Shown here one piece after another: positions 8,959 to 18,632 of a stretch of 64,000 bases of DNA; within the stretch, counting starts at the first letter, position 1; the number at the start of each line of letters is the position of its first letter. The position numbers were made by a program, and so were the translations under genes. Source of the DNA: Corallococcus sp. NCRR (GTDB lineage: Bacteria > Myxococcota > Myxococcia > Myxococcales > Myxococcaceae); contig NZ_CP114039.1 of NCBI RefSeq assembly GCF_026965535.1, forward strand, positions 9,283,461 through 9,347,460. The letters run 5' to 3'. The notes beneath the pieces were generated by a model, which was not told the origin of the DNA, ran no database searches, and was given only the letters and a program-made list of their open reading frames with translations.

Positions 8959-11064
8959 TCACGCCCGCGCCTCGGCCGCCAGGGCAGCGGCCGGCTCCGG
9001 CACCGGCTCGTACGTCCCCAGGCGCATGCTCGCCACGGCGCGTCCCTGCGTGCGGCCGCGCAGCGCCGTCACGTAGCCGAACAGGCGCGCCATGGGCACA
9101 CGCGCGGACACGCACCGCGCCGTCCCCTTCGCCTCCATCCCCAGCACCCGCCCCCGCCGCGACGCCAGGTCGCCCAGCACGTCGCCCAGGAACTCCTCCG
9201 GCGTCACCACCTCCACCTCCATCACCGGCTCCAGCCCCTGCACGCCCACGCGCCGCGCGGCCTCCTGAAGCGCCAGCGAGCCCGCCACCATGAAGGCCTG
9301 CGGCGTGCTGTCCTTCACGTGCGTGTCCCCATCCACCAGCCGCACCTCCACGTCCACCAGCGGCACGCCCTCGCGCACGCCCTTCGCCATGGCGCCCGCC
9401 ACGCCCTTTTCGATGGCGGGCACCAGCTCACGGGGGATGGAGCCGCCCTTCGTGGCGTCCACGAAGACGAGCCCCGCCCCTCGCGGCGCCGGCCCCACGT
9501 CCAGCACCACGCGCGCGTACTGCCCCGGCCCGCCGGACTGGCGGACGTGGCGGTACTCCTGGCGCACCGCGCCCCCGAGCGTGTCGCGGTACGCCACCTT
9601 CGGCTGCCCCACGCGCGCCTCCACGCCGAACTCCGACCTCAACCGGTCCACGACCACCTCCAGGTGCAGCTCACCCATGCCGGACAGCAGCACCTGGCCG
9701 CTCTCCGGGTCCACGCCCAGGCGCAGCGACGGGTCCTCCGCCGCCAGCCGTTGCAGGCCCTCCTCCAGCTTCGGAAGCTCCGCGGGGGAGCGCGCCTCCA
9801 CGGCGAGCTGCACCACGGGCTCCATCACGTTCAACGCCTCCAGCACCACCGGCGCCTCCGGGTCGCACAGCGTGTCGCCCGTGCGCACGCCCTTGAGCCC
9901 CAGCGCCGCGCACAGGTCGCCCGCGTGCACCTCCGCCACCTCCTCACGGCGGTTGGCGTGCATGAACATCAGGCGCCCCACCCGCTCCTTGCGTCCGCTG
10001 ACGGGGTTGAGGAGCACGGTGCCCGCGCGCAGCGTGCCCGAGTACACCCGCAGGAACACGATGCCGCCCACGGCCTTGTCGCTCATCAGCTTGAACGCCA
10101 GCGCGGTGGGCGGCCCCGAGTCCGACACGGGACGGCTGACGCGCTCGCCGGTGACGGGCGCAAAGCCCTCCACGGCGGCCACGTCCGCGGGGGACGGCAG
10201 GTAGCTGACGACCGCATCCAAGAGCATCTGCACTCCCTTCTTCTTGAAGGCCGACCCGCACAGCACCGGCACCAGCGTCCGCGAAAGCGTGCCCGAGCGC
10301 AGCGCGCGCTCCAGCTCCTCCGCGGTGATGTCCTCCACCCGCCCGTCCACGAACTTCTCCATCACGCCCGCGTCCAGGTCCGCGCAGACTTCAATGAGGC
10401 GCATGCGGTACGGCAGCACCGCCTCCATCAACTCCGGAGGCACGGGCGCGCCGTCGTCAAAGCCGCCGTCGTCGCCCTGGAAGCGCACCCAGCGCATGCG
10501 CACCAGGTCCACGAGCCCCTGGAAGTCCGCGCCGTCGCCCACGGGCCACTGCACGGCCACCGGGCGCACGCCCAGCCGGTCCACCATGGACTGCACGCTC
10601 AGGGCGAAGTCCGCGCCCACCTTGTCCATCTTGTTGATGAACGCGATGCGCGGGACGCCATAGCGGTCCGCCTGGCGCCACACCGTCTCCGACTGCGGCT
10701 CCACGCCCTGGCTGGCGTCGAACACCGCCACCGCGCCGTCCAGCACGCGCAGCGAGCGCTCCACCTCGATGGTGAAGTCCACGTGGCCCGGCGTGTCCAG
10801 GATGTTGATGCGGTGGGGCACGCCCGCCTCACGCCCGTGACGCGGCTGCCAGAAGGCCGTCGTCGCCGCGGAGGTGATGGTGATGCCGCGCTTCTTCTCC
10901 TGCTCCATCCAGTCCATCTCCGTGGAGCCCGTGTGCACCTCTCCCGTGGAGTGGATGCGGCCGGTGAAGAAGAGGACGCGCTCGGTGAGCGTCGTCTTGC
11001 CCGCGTCGATGTGGGCCATGATGCCGATGTTGCGGTACCGCTCGATGCGCGTGGTGCGAGACAT
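8959..11064 (-). CDS. fusA: Translation elongation factor G (probable paralogue)
   Basis: GTPase of 701 residues that drives ribosomal translocation. The start at 11064 follows GGGAG and gives the canonical N-terminus [20 protein letters not shown]; the open frame reaches 11178 but the extra residues are not EF-G-like. G1 is AHIDAGKTT (residues 17-25), the switch region reads [12 protein letters not shown]3 is DTPGHVDF and G4 is NKMDK. Domain II and the C-terminal domains IV-V are complete, ending [15 protein letters not shown]. The gene is alone, with no rpsL, rpsG or tuf beside it, and the C-terminal motif differs from the usual FGYSTDLRSxTQGRA. This suggests a second EF-G copy rather than the one in the str operon. 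The paralogue call is inference. Confidence 0.9.
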   Translation of the reverse strand: MSRTTRIERYRNIGIMAHIDAGKTTLTERVLFFTGRIHSTGEVHTGSTEMDWMEQEKKRGITITSAATTAFWQPRHGREAGVPHRINILDTPGHVDFTIEVERSLRVLDGAVAVFDASQGVEPQSETVWRQADRYGVPRIAFINKMDKVGADFALSVQSMVDRLGVRPVAVQWPVGDGADFQGLVDLVRMRWVRFQGDDGGFDDGAPVPPELMEAVLPYRMRLIEVCADLDAGVMEKFVDGRVEDITAEELERALRSGTLSRTLVPVLCGSAFKKKGVQMLLDAVVSYLPSPADVAAVEGFAPVTGERVSRPVSDSGPPTALAFKLMSDKAVGGIVFLRVYSGTLRAGTVLLNPVSGRKERVGRLMFMHANRREEVAEVHAGDLCAALGLKGVRTGDTLCDPEAPVVLEALNVMEPVVQLAVEARSPAELPKLEEGLQRLAAEDPSLRLGVDPESGQVLLSGMGELHLEVVVDRLRSEFGVEARVGQPKVAYRDTLGGAVRQEYRHVRQSGGPGQYARVVLDVGPAPRGAGLVFVDATKGGSIPRELVPAIEKGVAGAMAKGVREGVPLVDVEVRLVDGDTHVKDSTPQAFMVAGSLALQEAARRVGVQGLEPVMEVEVVTPEEFLGDVLGDLASRRGRVLGMEAKGTARCVSARVPMARLFGYVTALRGRTQGRAVASMRLGTYEPVPEPAAALAAEARA

Positions 11065-11585
11065 GGAAGACTCCCGTTCCCGTCCGGGCAGCAGGGCCCG
11101 CGGGTGTGTATTGGATTGAGACGCCGGTTGGATGAGAGGAATGGACCGGTGGCTGTCTTCAGGCGCGCACGCGCACACGGGGCCCCTGGCGGCACATCAG
11201 GCCGCCACGGCAAAGGCGCGAGGACACACGAAGGCACCCCCAGGGAGGGGACGGGCGGAGACGGAGCTCACGGTGCACGGGCAACCAGCCACGCGCGCAC
11301 CGGAGGACTCCGGTCCGCCTGCTCAAATATCGAGCAGGACCTCGTGACGGGGGGCGAGGCGCACGTCCGCCGCCGGCGCGAAGGCGCTCAGGACAGGCAG
11401 GGCATGGATGTTGACGGGCCTCATGATGAGACAGGAGTAAGACAGACAGCCCCCGCTGTCAACCCGGCGGCCTCCACCGTGTTCCGGACCCGGAAATAAA
11501 TCCCCGAAAGAATATCCGCCACGCCCGCCGTAGATGTGGCGGCTGGCGCCAGAAGCCAGCCCCTGACTCCTCCCGAGGGGGACGT
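11065..11585. other. Divergent intergenic region with hairpins
   Basis: A 521-bp stretch between EF-G (minus) and the metzincin-like lipoprotein (plus), presumably holding both promoters. It contains a perfect inverted repeat GACAGC/GCTGTC at 11445-11460, a 7-bp stem GGCTGGC (11541-11547)/GCCAGCC (11555-11561) in the leader of the downstream gene, and an AT-richer patch at about 11494-11515. A possible 33-codon frame at 11323-11424 on the minus strand is listed separately. No other gene is visible. Confidence 0.5.
11323..11424 (-). CDS. Possible 33-residue small ORF upstream of EF-G
   Basis: ATG at 11424 to TGA at 11323 encodes a short peptide beginning MRPVNIHALPVLSAF and ending HEVLLDI. 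Almost every codon ends in G or C, as in real genes here. There is no recognisable ribosome binding site, and the frame stays open upstream, so it could equally be the tail of a decayed gene. It is not recognised as any family. Confidence 0.2.
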   Translation of the reverse strand: MRPVNIHALPVLSAFAPAADVRLAPRHEVLLDI

Positions 11586-13088
11586 ATGTCCACGTTTCAC
11601 AAGAGCCTGCTGACGGCGTCCATGGCGCTCGTCGGTCTGAATGGGTGTGTCTACGGTTACATCTACGACGCGGCGTCCGGCAGCGCCGTGCAGGACGTGA
11701 CGGTGACCGTCGCCTCCGGCATCTGCTCCGGCAACGGCTGCGGGACCAACCCCACGTTCCAGAAGACGGATTCGTCCGGCCTCTACGTCTTCGACGCGTA
11801 CGGCAACCACAACGGCGAGGACCACATCCAGATCATCCTGCCGGCCTCCGGCGAGGAGGCCCTGCGGCTCGTCTACTCGCGCACGGGCTACCGCACCGTC
11901 ACCGTCTACCACCGGCCCAAGTACGAGACGATGACGCAGGACGGGAACAGCTATGACGTCTCCGCCGTGCAGCCCGTGTACCTGTGCGCGCTCTTCGCGC
12001 CGGACAGCGACGGCGACGGCATCTGCGACGCGGCCGAGGCCCGCTACGGCACCAACCCCAACAGCTCCGACACGGACGGCGACCGCATCAGTGACCTGGC
12101 GGAGCTGTACGGCTACGGCGGCGTGGACCTGCACTACTGGGGCGCGGATCCGCGCAAGAAGGACGTCTTCGTGGAGGTGGACTACTACGCGGACCGCAAG
12201 CCCAGCCAGGCCGTGCTGGACCGCGTGACGACGGCCTTCGCCAACGCGCCGGTGTCCAACCCCAATGGCTCCACCGGCATCGCGCTTCACCTGGTGCTGG
12301 ACTCGCAGATCGCCGCCGCGGACGCCATCTCCAACCTGGACACCGGGTGGGTGGGCGTCGACAGCATCAAGAGCAAGTACTTCGCGTCGCGCCGGGCGCC
12401 CTTCTTCCACTACGCCCTGTTCGCGAACACCTACGGCGGGACGACCTCCAGCGGCCTGTCCCGCGGCATCCCCGGCCATGACCTCATCGTGACCCTGGGC
12501 AGCTGGTTCCCCGCGGGCGGGACGGAGCTCCAGCAGGCGGGCACCCTGATGCACGAACTGGGGCACAACATCGGCCTGCAGCACGGCGGCAACGACGGGG
12601 CCAACTACAAGGCCAACTACCTGAGCGTGATGAACTACGAGTACCAGACGGTCGGCCTGCGCATCGACGGCGTGGACAACGTGCTGGACTACTCGCGCGT
12701 CCGGGTGGCCGCCGTCAGCGAGTCGTCCCTCAACGAGACGTCCGCCTTCGCGCCCGTCGCCCCCACCACGGAGGCGGACCTGGCCCACATCGGCGTGCGC
12801 ATCAAGGGCGTCCAGGTCGCGGGCACCGCGAGCGCCAACCTGGACCTCAACAACAACGGCGTCATCCAGACCACGTCCTACGCCCTGGACCTCAACCGCG
12901 ACTTCGACACCCTGGACACCTTCCCGGCGTCTCAGCATGACTGGCTGGCCCTGGTGTACGACGGCGCCGGGCAGATTGGCGACGGCTGGCTGGGCACGAC
13001 CCAGGGCCTGAGCCGCCCGCAGCCCTTCTTCGTCATCCCGGAGACGACCCCCTCCTGCCTCACGGCGGAGATGGTTCGCGCCCGGTAG
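11586..13088 (+). CDS. Lipoprotein with metzincin-type zinc protease motif and calcium-binding repeats
   Basis: Exported protein of 500 residues. The N-terminus is a lipoprotein signal with cleavage before Cys-21 (LVGLNGC). A carboxypeptidase-like domain follows (SGSAVQDVTVTVA). Near residues 140-175 are two thrombospondin type 3-like Asp-rich repeats (DSDGDGICDAAEARYGTNP, DTDGDRISD) expected to bind calcium. Around residue 321 lies MHELGHNIGLQH, the HExxHxxGxxH zinc motif, followed by SVMNYEY as a metzincin-type Met-turn. It is therefore likely an active outer-membrane-anchored metalloprotease. The substrate is unknown; digestion of prey or environmental protein is plausible for a predatory bacterium but is inference. 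Confidence 0.85.
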   Translation: MSTFHKSLLTASMALVGLNGCVYGYIYDAASGSAVQDVTVTVASGICSGNGCGTNPTFQKTDSSGLYVFDAYGNHNGEDHIQIILPASGEEALRLVYSRTGYRTVTVYHRPKYETMTQDGNSYDVSAVQPVYLCALFAPDSDGDGICDAAEARYGTNPNSSDTDGDRISDLAELYGYGGVDLHYWGADPRKKDVFVEVDYYADRKPSQAVLDRVTTAFANAPVSNPNGSTGIALHLVLDSQIAAADAISNLDTGWVGVDSIKSKYFASRRAPFFHYALFANTYGGTTSSGLSRGIPGHDLIVTLGSWFPAGGTELQQAGTLMHELGHNIGLQHGGNDGANYKANYLSVMNYEYQTVGLRIDGVDNVLDYSRVRVAAVSESSLNETSAFAPVAPTTEADLAHIGVRIKGVQVAGTASANLDLNNNGVIQTTSYALDLNRDFDTLDTFPASQHDWLALVYDGAGQIGDGWLGTTQGLSRPQPFFVIPETTPSCLTAEMVRAR

Positions 13089-13189
13089 TCCCAGGTCCTC
13101 CCGTCCTGGCAGGTCGTCCTCCGCCGGGTCCCTCATCCCGAGGGATCCGGCGGTCGTTCATGGCCCCGTGCCCGCGTAGACTCCGGTGC

Positions 13190-14218
13190 ATGTCGCATGT
13201 CGCACTCGTGGGCTACGGACGTTTTGGACGCGCGCTGGGAACGCTGCTGGAGGCGGTGGGCGTGGAGCACCGGGCCCTGGACCCGGTGGCGGACATCCCG
13301 GAGCCGCTCCGCGCGCACTCGGTGCGTGAGCTGCTGGAAGGGGCGGAGCTGGTGGTGGTGGCGGTGCCAGTGCCCCAGATGCGGGACGTGCTGCGCTCCC
13401 TGCGGCCCCACTTGAGGCCGGAGCACCTGGTGCTGGACGTGGGCAGCGTGAAGGTGAAGCCCGTGGAGGCGCTGACGGAGGTGCTGGGCGCCCAGGTGCC
13501 CTGGGTGGGGACGCATCCCCTCTTCGGCCCCTTGAGCCTGGCCATGGCCGAGCGCCCCATGCGCGTCGTGCTCTGCCCCAACCCGCTGCATCCGGAGGCC
13601 GCCCCGCGAGCCCGGCGCTTCTACGAAGGACTGGGCTGCGAGGTGATTGAGCAGACGCCGGAGGGCCATGACCAGGTGATGGCGCGCACGCATGCCCTCA
13701 CCTTCTTCGTGGCCAAGGGGATGGTGGACTCCGGCGCGGCGGCGGACGTGCCCTTCGCGCCCGCCAGCTTCAAGGCGCTGTCGCGCACGATCGAAACCGT
13801 GCGCGCGGACGCGGGCCACCTCTTCAACGCCATCCAGCAGGAGAACCCCTTCGCCACACAGGCGCGAGGGCAGCTGCTCACGGCGCTCCAGGGCATCCAC
13901 CGCGACCTGGAGACAACGCCCACGGTGGCCCAGGCGCCCGAGGCGGCGGGCGTCGCAGTGCCCGGGCTGGAACCGGAAGCCCCCGCGCCCCGCGAGCCGC
14001 GCGAGCACATCGATGCGCTCGACCGCGAGCTGGTGGAGCTGCTCGCCCGCCGCGAGGAGCTGTCCCGCCGTCAGCGCCGGACGCAGGAGGCCGGGAACGA
14101 GCCCGCTCGCACGGAGACGTTGCTCGCCGTGCGCCGGGCGTGGGCCCGGGAGCTGGGCGTGGACGCGCAGGAGGTGGAGGCCGTCTTCCGCGTCGTGCTG
14201 GGCAGCAGCCTGCGATGA
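13190..14218 (+). CDS. tyrA: Prephenate dehydrogenase with C-terminal chorismate mutase domain
   Basis: Tyrosine biosynthesis enzyme of 342 residues. Residues 1-250 form the NAD(P)-binding prephenate dehydrogenase: Rossmann loop GYGRFGRALG near residue 7, LVLDVGSVKVKPVEAL, and WVGTHPLFGPLS, the conserved substrate-site stretch. Residues about 272-342 (HIDALDRELVELLARREELS) look like an AroQ-type chorismate mutase. The domain order is the reverse of the E. coli TyrA fusion (mutase first). The enzyme would turn chorismate into prephenate and then hydroxyphenylpyruvate. ATG at 13190 is used; the frame is open to 13160. It ends 7 bp from the convergent hydrolase gene. Confidence 0.88.
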   Translation: MSHVALVGYGRFGRALGTLLEAVGVEHRALDPVADIPEPLRAHSVRELLEGAELVVVAVPVPQMRDVLRSLRPHLRPEHLVLDVGSVKVKPVEALTEVLGAQVPWVGTHPLFGPLSLAMAERPMRVVLCPNPLHPEAAPRARRFYEGLGCEVIEQTPEGHDQVMARTHALTFFVAKGMVDSGAAADVPFAPASFKALSRTIETVRADAGHLFNAIQQENPFATQARGQLLTALQGIHRDLETTPTVAQAPEAAGVAVPGLEPEAPAPREPREHIDALDRELVELLARREELSRRQRRTQEAGNEPARTETLLAVRRAWARELGVDAQEVEAVFRVVLGSSLR

Positions 14219-14225
14219 CGCGGCG

Positions 14226-15567
14226 CTAGAGGTACTCGTCCAGCCAGTCGAACATGCGGTGGTTGGCCACGGCCTGCGCGCCCTCCTGGCAGTGCAGGAG
14301 CCCCGTGTCCTGGGCGGTGAAGAGCATGTAGTCCTTCGGGCACTCCAGCGCGTCGAAGAGCAGCCGGGCCTGGCCTTGTGAGAAGGCCTCGGCGGTGCCG
14401 TCCATCACCAGCGTGCGGCAGCGGATGCGGTGGACGATGGGCTCGTTGTTGAACCGGCGCAGCTCGAAGAGCAGGGCCGAGGGCGTGCTCACGCCGTGCT
14501 TGGACATCGAGTCCTTCATGTACCAGCGGTAGAGGAACACCTGCTCCATCAGCTGGGCCATGGCCGCGTCGAAAGCCTGGGGGTTGCTGTCCAGGAGCGG
14601 CATCAGCTCCGGGAAGTACATGTTGAACTGCTCGAAGGACGACTCGCCCCAGTTGAGGACGCCGGGGTTGGGGATGAGGATCTTGATGCGCCGCTCGAAC
14701 GCGGCGGCGCGCGGCACCAGCGCGCCACCCATGCTCCAGCCCAGGAGCGCGATGCGCCGCGAGTCCACGCCCGCGATGCACAGGGCGAAGTCCACCACCG
14801 GGCGGATGACGTTCTCCCAGTCGTGGCGGAAGGGCAGCCCCTGCTCGCGGATGGCCATGCCCTGGCCGGGCGCGTGCACGATGAGGCAGTGGTAGCCCCG
14901 CGCGAGCGCCGCGTCGATGACGTACTTGGACTCCTCCGGCCACGTCGCGGCCCTGCTGGAAGATGAGCAGCGGCGCGATGCTCCGGGCGCCCGGCGCGCG
15001 GAAGAAGTAGCCGGGCAGCGTGGTGCCCTCGTACGGGATGCGCACGGGCGTGCCCGGGATCTTCAGCAGGTGGAGCGCCTTGTTGTAGGCGTCCACCGCC
15101 TTGCGCCCGGTGGCGACCACGCTCGGGTGGCCAGGCTCGGGGTGGTGGATGAGCGCGGCGCGGTAGTAGTTGGCGGCGCGCAGGTAGGCATTGCCCGCGC
15201 TGATGGCGTGGCGGCGGGACAGGCTCACGTCGCCCATGGCGCGGATGCGGTCGGCGGTCGCGACCCACTCGTTGGGCCAGCTCCAGTCATCCCCCGCGAC
15301 GATGCGGGTCGCCGTCTCCAGCACCTCGCTGATGTCCGACTGCGCGCTGTACGTCCCGGCCAGGAAGTGCAGGAGCTGGCTCTCCATGATGGGGTCCGCC
15401 ATCAGCCCCAGCTCCCACCAGGGCCGGGGCTCGTCACCCGGCGTGGCGGACGAGGCGGAAGATGCGGTCGTGGCCGCCGCGGCCGGAGCGCCCCGGAGGA
15501 GCGCGAGCCCCCCGGTCAGCCCCAGGCTGGCTTGGATGAGGGAGCGACGGTCCAGTGTGATGCCCAT
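14226..15567 (-). pseudogene. Tat-exported alpha/beta hydrolase (dipeptidyl peptidase-like), frameshifted
   Basis: Two adjacent frames make up one protein. The N-terminal part starts at 15567 with a Tat-like signal (DRRSLIQASLGLTGGLALL) and runs through a helical cap and PGYFFRAPGARSIAPLLIFQQGR. At 14940 a single extra G (or two missing bases) shifts the frame: after GRDV the correct reading continues in the next frame as PEESKYVIDAALARGYHCL. The second half carries the nucleophile elbow LLGWSMGGALV, a candidate acid region (TLVMDGTAE) and a candidate His (TGLLHCQEG). The intact enzyme would be a secreted serine hydrolase of about 446 residues. Whether this is true decay or an assembly error cannot be decided here. 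Confidence 0.75.
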
Positions 15568-15628
15568 GGTCTCTGGCCTCCAGCGAAGTGCTGGCGGTTC
15601 AAACACCCCGGGCCTCCACTTCTGTCAC

Positions 15629-16405
15629 TCACCGCGTGGCCACCAGGGCGAACACGCGGTGCGGCACGGCGTACGGCGCCTGGGGGAAGCGCTCCGCGAG
15701 GAGCTCCGCGTGCGCGGCGTCGAAGCGGGCGGCCTCTTCATCCGAAAGCACCGGGCCCACCTTGGCGCTGGCGCGCACCCGCCCCATCCAGGCCTCGCGG
15801 GAGTAGTGGACGACGGTGTCGAAGGAGAAGGACTCCAGGCCGGTGAAGCCCGCCATGGCGACGTCCTGGAACCAGCGCGGGTAGATGCCGGCGTCGTGCC
15901 CGAACTCGACGTAGGGCGCGACCTGGGAGGGATTGAAGGTGTCGATGAGGGTGTGGACGACCTGCACGACATTGCCCGGCAAAGGCAGCCAGTCGAAGTG
16001 CGCGATGACCAGCCGTCCCCCTGGCGCCAGGACGCGGAAGGCCTCGCGGGCGGCGGCGGCGCGGTCGAACCAATGCCAGCACGTCCCGGCGGTGACGAGC
16101 CCGAAGGACCCCGGCGGCAGGCCGGTCCGCTCCGCTGGCGCCACGCGGAAGTCGATGGACAGACCCTCGTCGCTCGCGAGCTGGCGGGCCGAATCCAGCA
16201 TGGACGCCGAGAGATCCAACGCCGTGACATCCCCTCCGCGCTTCGCCAGTCCCCGCGCGAGCGTGCCCGTGCCCGCGCCCAGGTCGAGCACGCGCTGGCC
16301 CGGATGAAAGATGCCTTCACGGAGGAGCCGCTCGAAGAAGGCCTCCGGAAAGCCGGCGCGGTGCCGGGCGTAGTCCTCCGACGTGCGGCCAAAGTCCACC
16401 TGCAT
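15629..16405 (-). CDS. Class I SAM-dependent methyltransferase
   Basis: Methyltransferase of 258 residues. ATG at 16405 follows GGAGGA at good spacing and gives MQVDFGRTSEDYARHRAGFP; the frame is open much further upstream, but that part is a shadow of the citrate synthase-like gene. The SAM-binding motif is VLDLGAGTGTLARGLA (residues about 40-55), followed by VTALDLSASML and the post-motif LVTAGTCWHWFDRAAAAREA, typical of the Methyltransf_11 family. It is divergent from the HTH/citrate synthase-like gene, sharing about 100 bp of promoter region. The substrate is unknown. Confidence 0.88.
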   Translation of the reverse strand: MQVDFGRTSEDYARHRAGFPEAFFERLLREGIFHPGQRVLDLGAGTGTLARGLAKRGGDVTALDLSASMLDSARQLASDEGLSIDFRVAPAERTGLPPGSFGLVTAGTCWHWFDRAAAAREAFRVLAPGGRLVIAHFDWLPLPGNVVQVVHTLIDTFNPSQVAPYVEFGHDAGIYPRWFQDVAMAGFTGLESFSFDTVVHYSREAWMGRVRASAKVGPVLSDEEAARFDAAHAELLAERFPQAPYAVPHRVFALVATR

Positions 16406-16510
16406 GGCATGTCCTCCAGGGTTCAGGGCTCCACGCGTCCCTGGAGGAAAGACACGTCGACAGCGGCCACGCGCCGCGCCGACACTCTCTTTCCAGGAGG
16501 TGGATGGAGC

Positions 16511-17818
16511 ATGGATAGACGCCGCGGTGGACGCTCTCAATCTCGATTCGACCATCGACCTGAGCGAGAGGAAGCCCTGGTGCCGGCGAGCGAGGCCGCG
16601 GCGCTGCTCGGCGTGAAGCTCGCGACGCTCTACACCTACGTGAGCCGCGGACTGGTGCGGTGCGTGCCGGTGCAGGGGACGAAGGAGAACCGCTACGCAC
16701 GCGCGGACCTGGAGCGGCTGAAGGTCCGCCACGACGCGAGGGCCGGACACGCGGCGGTGGCGGCCGGAGCGCTGCGTTGGGGCGAGCCCGTCATCGACTC
16801 CGCCGTGTCGCGCGTGGAGGCCAAGGGCCTGGCCTACCGGGGAAGCCACTCCGCGGTGGAGCTGGCCACGAAGGGGCGCTCCTTCGAGGACGTGGCGGAG
16901 CTGCTCTGGTCCGGCGCGCTGCCGAAACACCGGGACACGACGTGGCCCACGCCGCGAGCCCCCTTCCCTCCCGCCGCGCTGGCGGCGCTCCTTCCCCAGG
17001 GCACGCCTCCCGCGAAGGTGCTGGCGACGCTGGTGTCCCTGCTGGGCGCGCGGGACGCGGTGCGCTTCGCCGCGCCACCGGCTCAAGAACTCGAGCGGGC
17101 CCGGAGCCTGCTGCGTCACCTGGCGGCGTGGGTGTGCGCGGCCCGGGCGCCGGAACGCGTGGCCTCCGCCCTGAGGCAGCGGACGGTGGCGGACTCGCTG
17201 GCGCACGCGTGGGACGCCCGCTCATCTCACGCGCCGGAAGCATTGAACCAGGCGCTGGTGCTCTGCGCGGACCATGAGCTGAACGTGTCGACGTTCGCCG
17301 CCCGGGTGACGGCCTCCTCCGGCGCGGACCTGTACGCGTGCGTGGGCGCGGCGATGGCGGCGCTCTCAGGCGCGAGGCACGGGGGCGCGTGCGACCGCGT
17401 GGAGGCGCTCCTCACGGAGGTGGGCCGTCCGGAGCGGGCGAAGGAGGTGGTGGACACGTACGTGCACCGGGGCGGGTCGGTGCCGGGCTTCGGCCACCGG
17501 CTGTATCCCCAGGGAGACCCACGCACGCCCCCGCTCATCCTGGCCGCGCGGGAGCTGCGCCCGGAGGCGAAGGCGGTGCGCGTGGGCTCCGCGCTGGTGC
17601 AGGTGATGCGCGACGCGGGACATCCCGCCCCTTCGATGGAGGTGGGGCTGGTGATGCTGGCGGAGGCGCTGGGGCTGCCCAAGGGCGCGGCGGCGACGGT
17701 GTTCGCGGTGGGGCGCTCGGCGGGCTGGGTGGCGCACGTGCTGGAACAGCGGGAGCAGGGCCATCTGCTGCGCCCCAGGGCTCGCTACGTCGGCCCCTCT
17801 TCACCAGGGACGGATTGA
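16511..17818 (+). CDS. Citrate synthase family protein with N-terminal helix-turn-helix
   Basis: A fusion of a MerR/excisionase-like DNA-binding helix-turn-helix (residues about 25-65, VPASEAAALLGVKLATLYTY) to a citrate synthase fold (residues about 85-435). Conserved substrate-site stretches are GARHGGACDRVEAL and GSVPGFGHRLYPQGDPR. The usual PNVDF catalytic aspartate segment instead reads APSMEVGLVML, with Glu where Asp is expected. The start at 16511 follows GGAGGTGGATGGAGC; GTG at 16580 with GAGAGGAAG before it is an alternative that would begin right at the HTH. Such fusions may act as metabolite-sensing regulators or as methylcitrate/citrate synthases; activity is uncertain here. Confidence 0.82.
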   Translation: MDRRRGGRSQSRFDHRPEREEALVPASEAAALLGVKLATLYTYVSRGLVRCVPVQGTKENRYARADLERLKVRHDARAGHAAVAAGALRWGEPVIDSAVSRVEAKGLAYRGSHSAVELATKGRSFEDVAELLWSGALPKHRDTTWPTPRAPFPPAALAALLPQGTPPAKVLATLVSLLGARDAVRFAAPPAQELERARSLLRHLAAWVCAARAPERVASALRQRTVADSLAHAWDARSSHAPEALNQALVLCADHELNVSTFAARVTASSGADLYACVGAAMAALSGARHGGACDRVEALLTEVGRPERAKEVVDTYVHRGGSVPGFGHRLYPQGDPRTPPLILAARELRPEAKAVRVGSALVQVMRDAGHPAPSMEVGLVMLAEALGLPKGAAATVFAVGRSAGWVAHVLEQREQGHLLRPRARYVGPSSPGTD

Positions 17819-17896
17819 ATTCATCGGCCGGGATTCAGGGTGGACATGGCGATGTTGGTGGACCCATTGCGACTCTTCACCTTTTGGAGCCACTGC

Positions 17897-18454
17897 ATGA
17901 TGAAGAAGACCGCCGTGCTGACCTGCCTGCTCGGATTGCTGGGAGCACTCCCGGCCAGCGCCGCTGAACTCAAGGACGTGTTCGGCAAGGAGGTCCCCAT
18001 CGGGCAGGGCCGTCCCACGCTGGTGCTGTATGCCAACAAGAGCACCAAGGAGGAGCTGCGCCAGCGCGCCTCCCAGTTCATCTACGCCGTGCGGGAGAAG
18101 AAGCCCATCGTCGTCATCCACGTGGACCTGCGTGACGTCCCGGGCCTCTTCAAGGGCATGGCGCGCGGGGAGATCCGCAAGAGCCACGACGAGTCGCTCG
18201 CCGCCATGAAGGACCTGTACCGCCAGAAGGGCGAGGCACCGCCCGCCGAGTTGGACTCGTCGCTCTACATGGTCGCAGACTCCAAGGGTGAACCCCACAA
18301 GTCCATGGGCCTGGAGAAGGGGTTCAACCGCGTGTTCGCCCAGGTGCTGGGCATCTCCGGCCAGGAGCTCGCGCGCGGGGCCTTCTCGGAGGGTGCCCGG
18401 AAGCTCAGCCAGGCGATGAGCGCAGCGCCCGCCGTGGCGTCCCGCAGGCCCTGA
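17897..18454 (+). CDS. Exported protein, possibly thioredoxin-like
   Basis: Protein of 185 residues starting at ATG 17897 (or 17900) after GGAG. A clear Sec signal (MKKTAVLTCLLGLLGALPASA) ends at about residue 25. The mature part (ELKDVFGKEVPIGQGRPTLV ... LYANKSTKEELRQRASQFI) resembles the first strand and helix of thioredoxin-like domains, but no CxxC is present, so redox activity is unlikely. It is probably periplasmic. A stem-loop follows the stop. Function is unknown. Confidence 0.7.
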   Translation: MMKKTAVLTCLLGLLGALPASAAELKDVFGKEVPIGQGRPTLVLYANKSTKEELRQRASQFIYAVREKKPIVVIHVDLRDVPGLFKGMARGEIRKSHDESLAAMKDLYRQKGEAPPAELDSSLYMVADSKGEPHKSMGLEKGFNRVFAQVLGISGQELARGAFSEGARKLSQAMSAAPAVASRRP

Positions 18455-18460
18455 GTTCAC

Positions 18461-18481
18461 GGGGCGTGCTCCCCACGCCCC
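18461..18481 (+). terminator. GC-rich stem-loop downstream of exported protein gene
   Basis: GGGGCGTG (18461-18468) pairs with CACGCCCC (18474-18481) around a 5-nt loop, seven bases past the stop codon. No T tract is seen. Confidence 0.5.
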
Positions 18482-18632
18482 CGCGCTCCGCGTGGGTGGA
18501 CGGCGGAGGATGAAAGGCTTTACCTTGCTGGCGCGCTAATCTCCGCTCACCTGGAACCCAGGAATATGCCTGGGATTCAAACGATGGGCGGGGACGGCGT
18601 CCAAAGCCTCACATCCCCCGAGACACTCCCCC

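Noticed and set aside
11132..11347. 71-codon frame in the EF-G upstream region
   Set aside because: Its composition resembles random GC-rich DNA, it has no ribosome binding site, and it crosses likely promoter sequence.
7495..11499. A very long open frame on the plus strand opposite the sigma factor and EF-G genes
   Set aside because: Its translation is rich in His, Arg and Gln without domain features; it is the antisense shadow of two well-supported genes.
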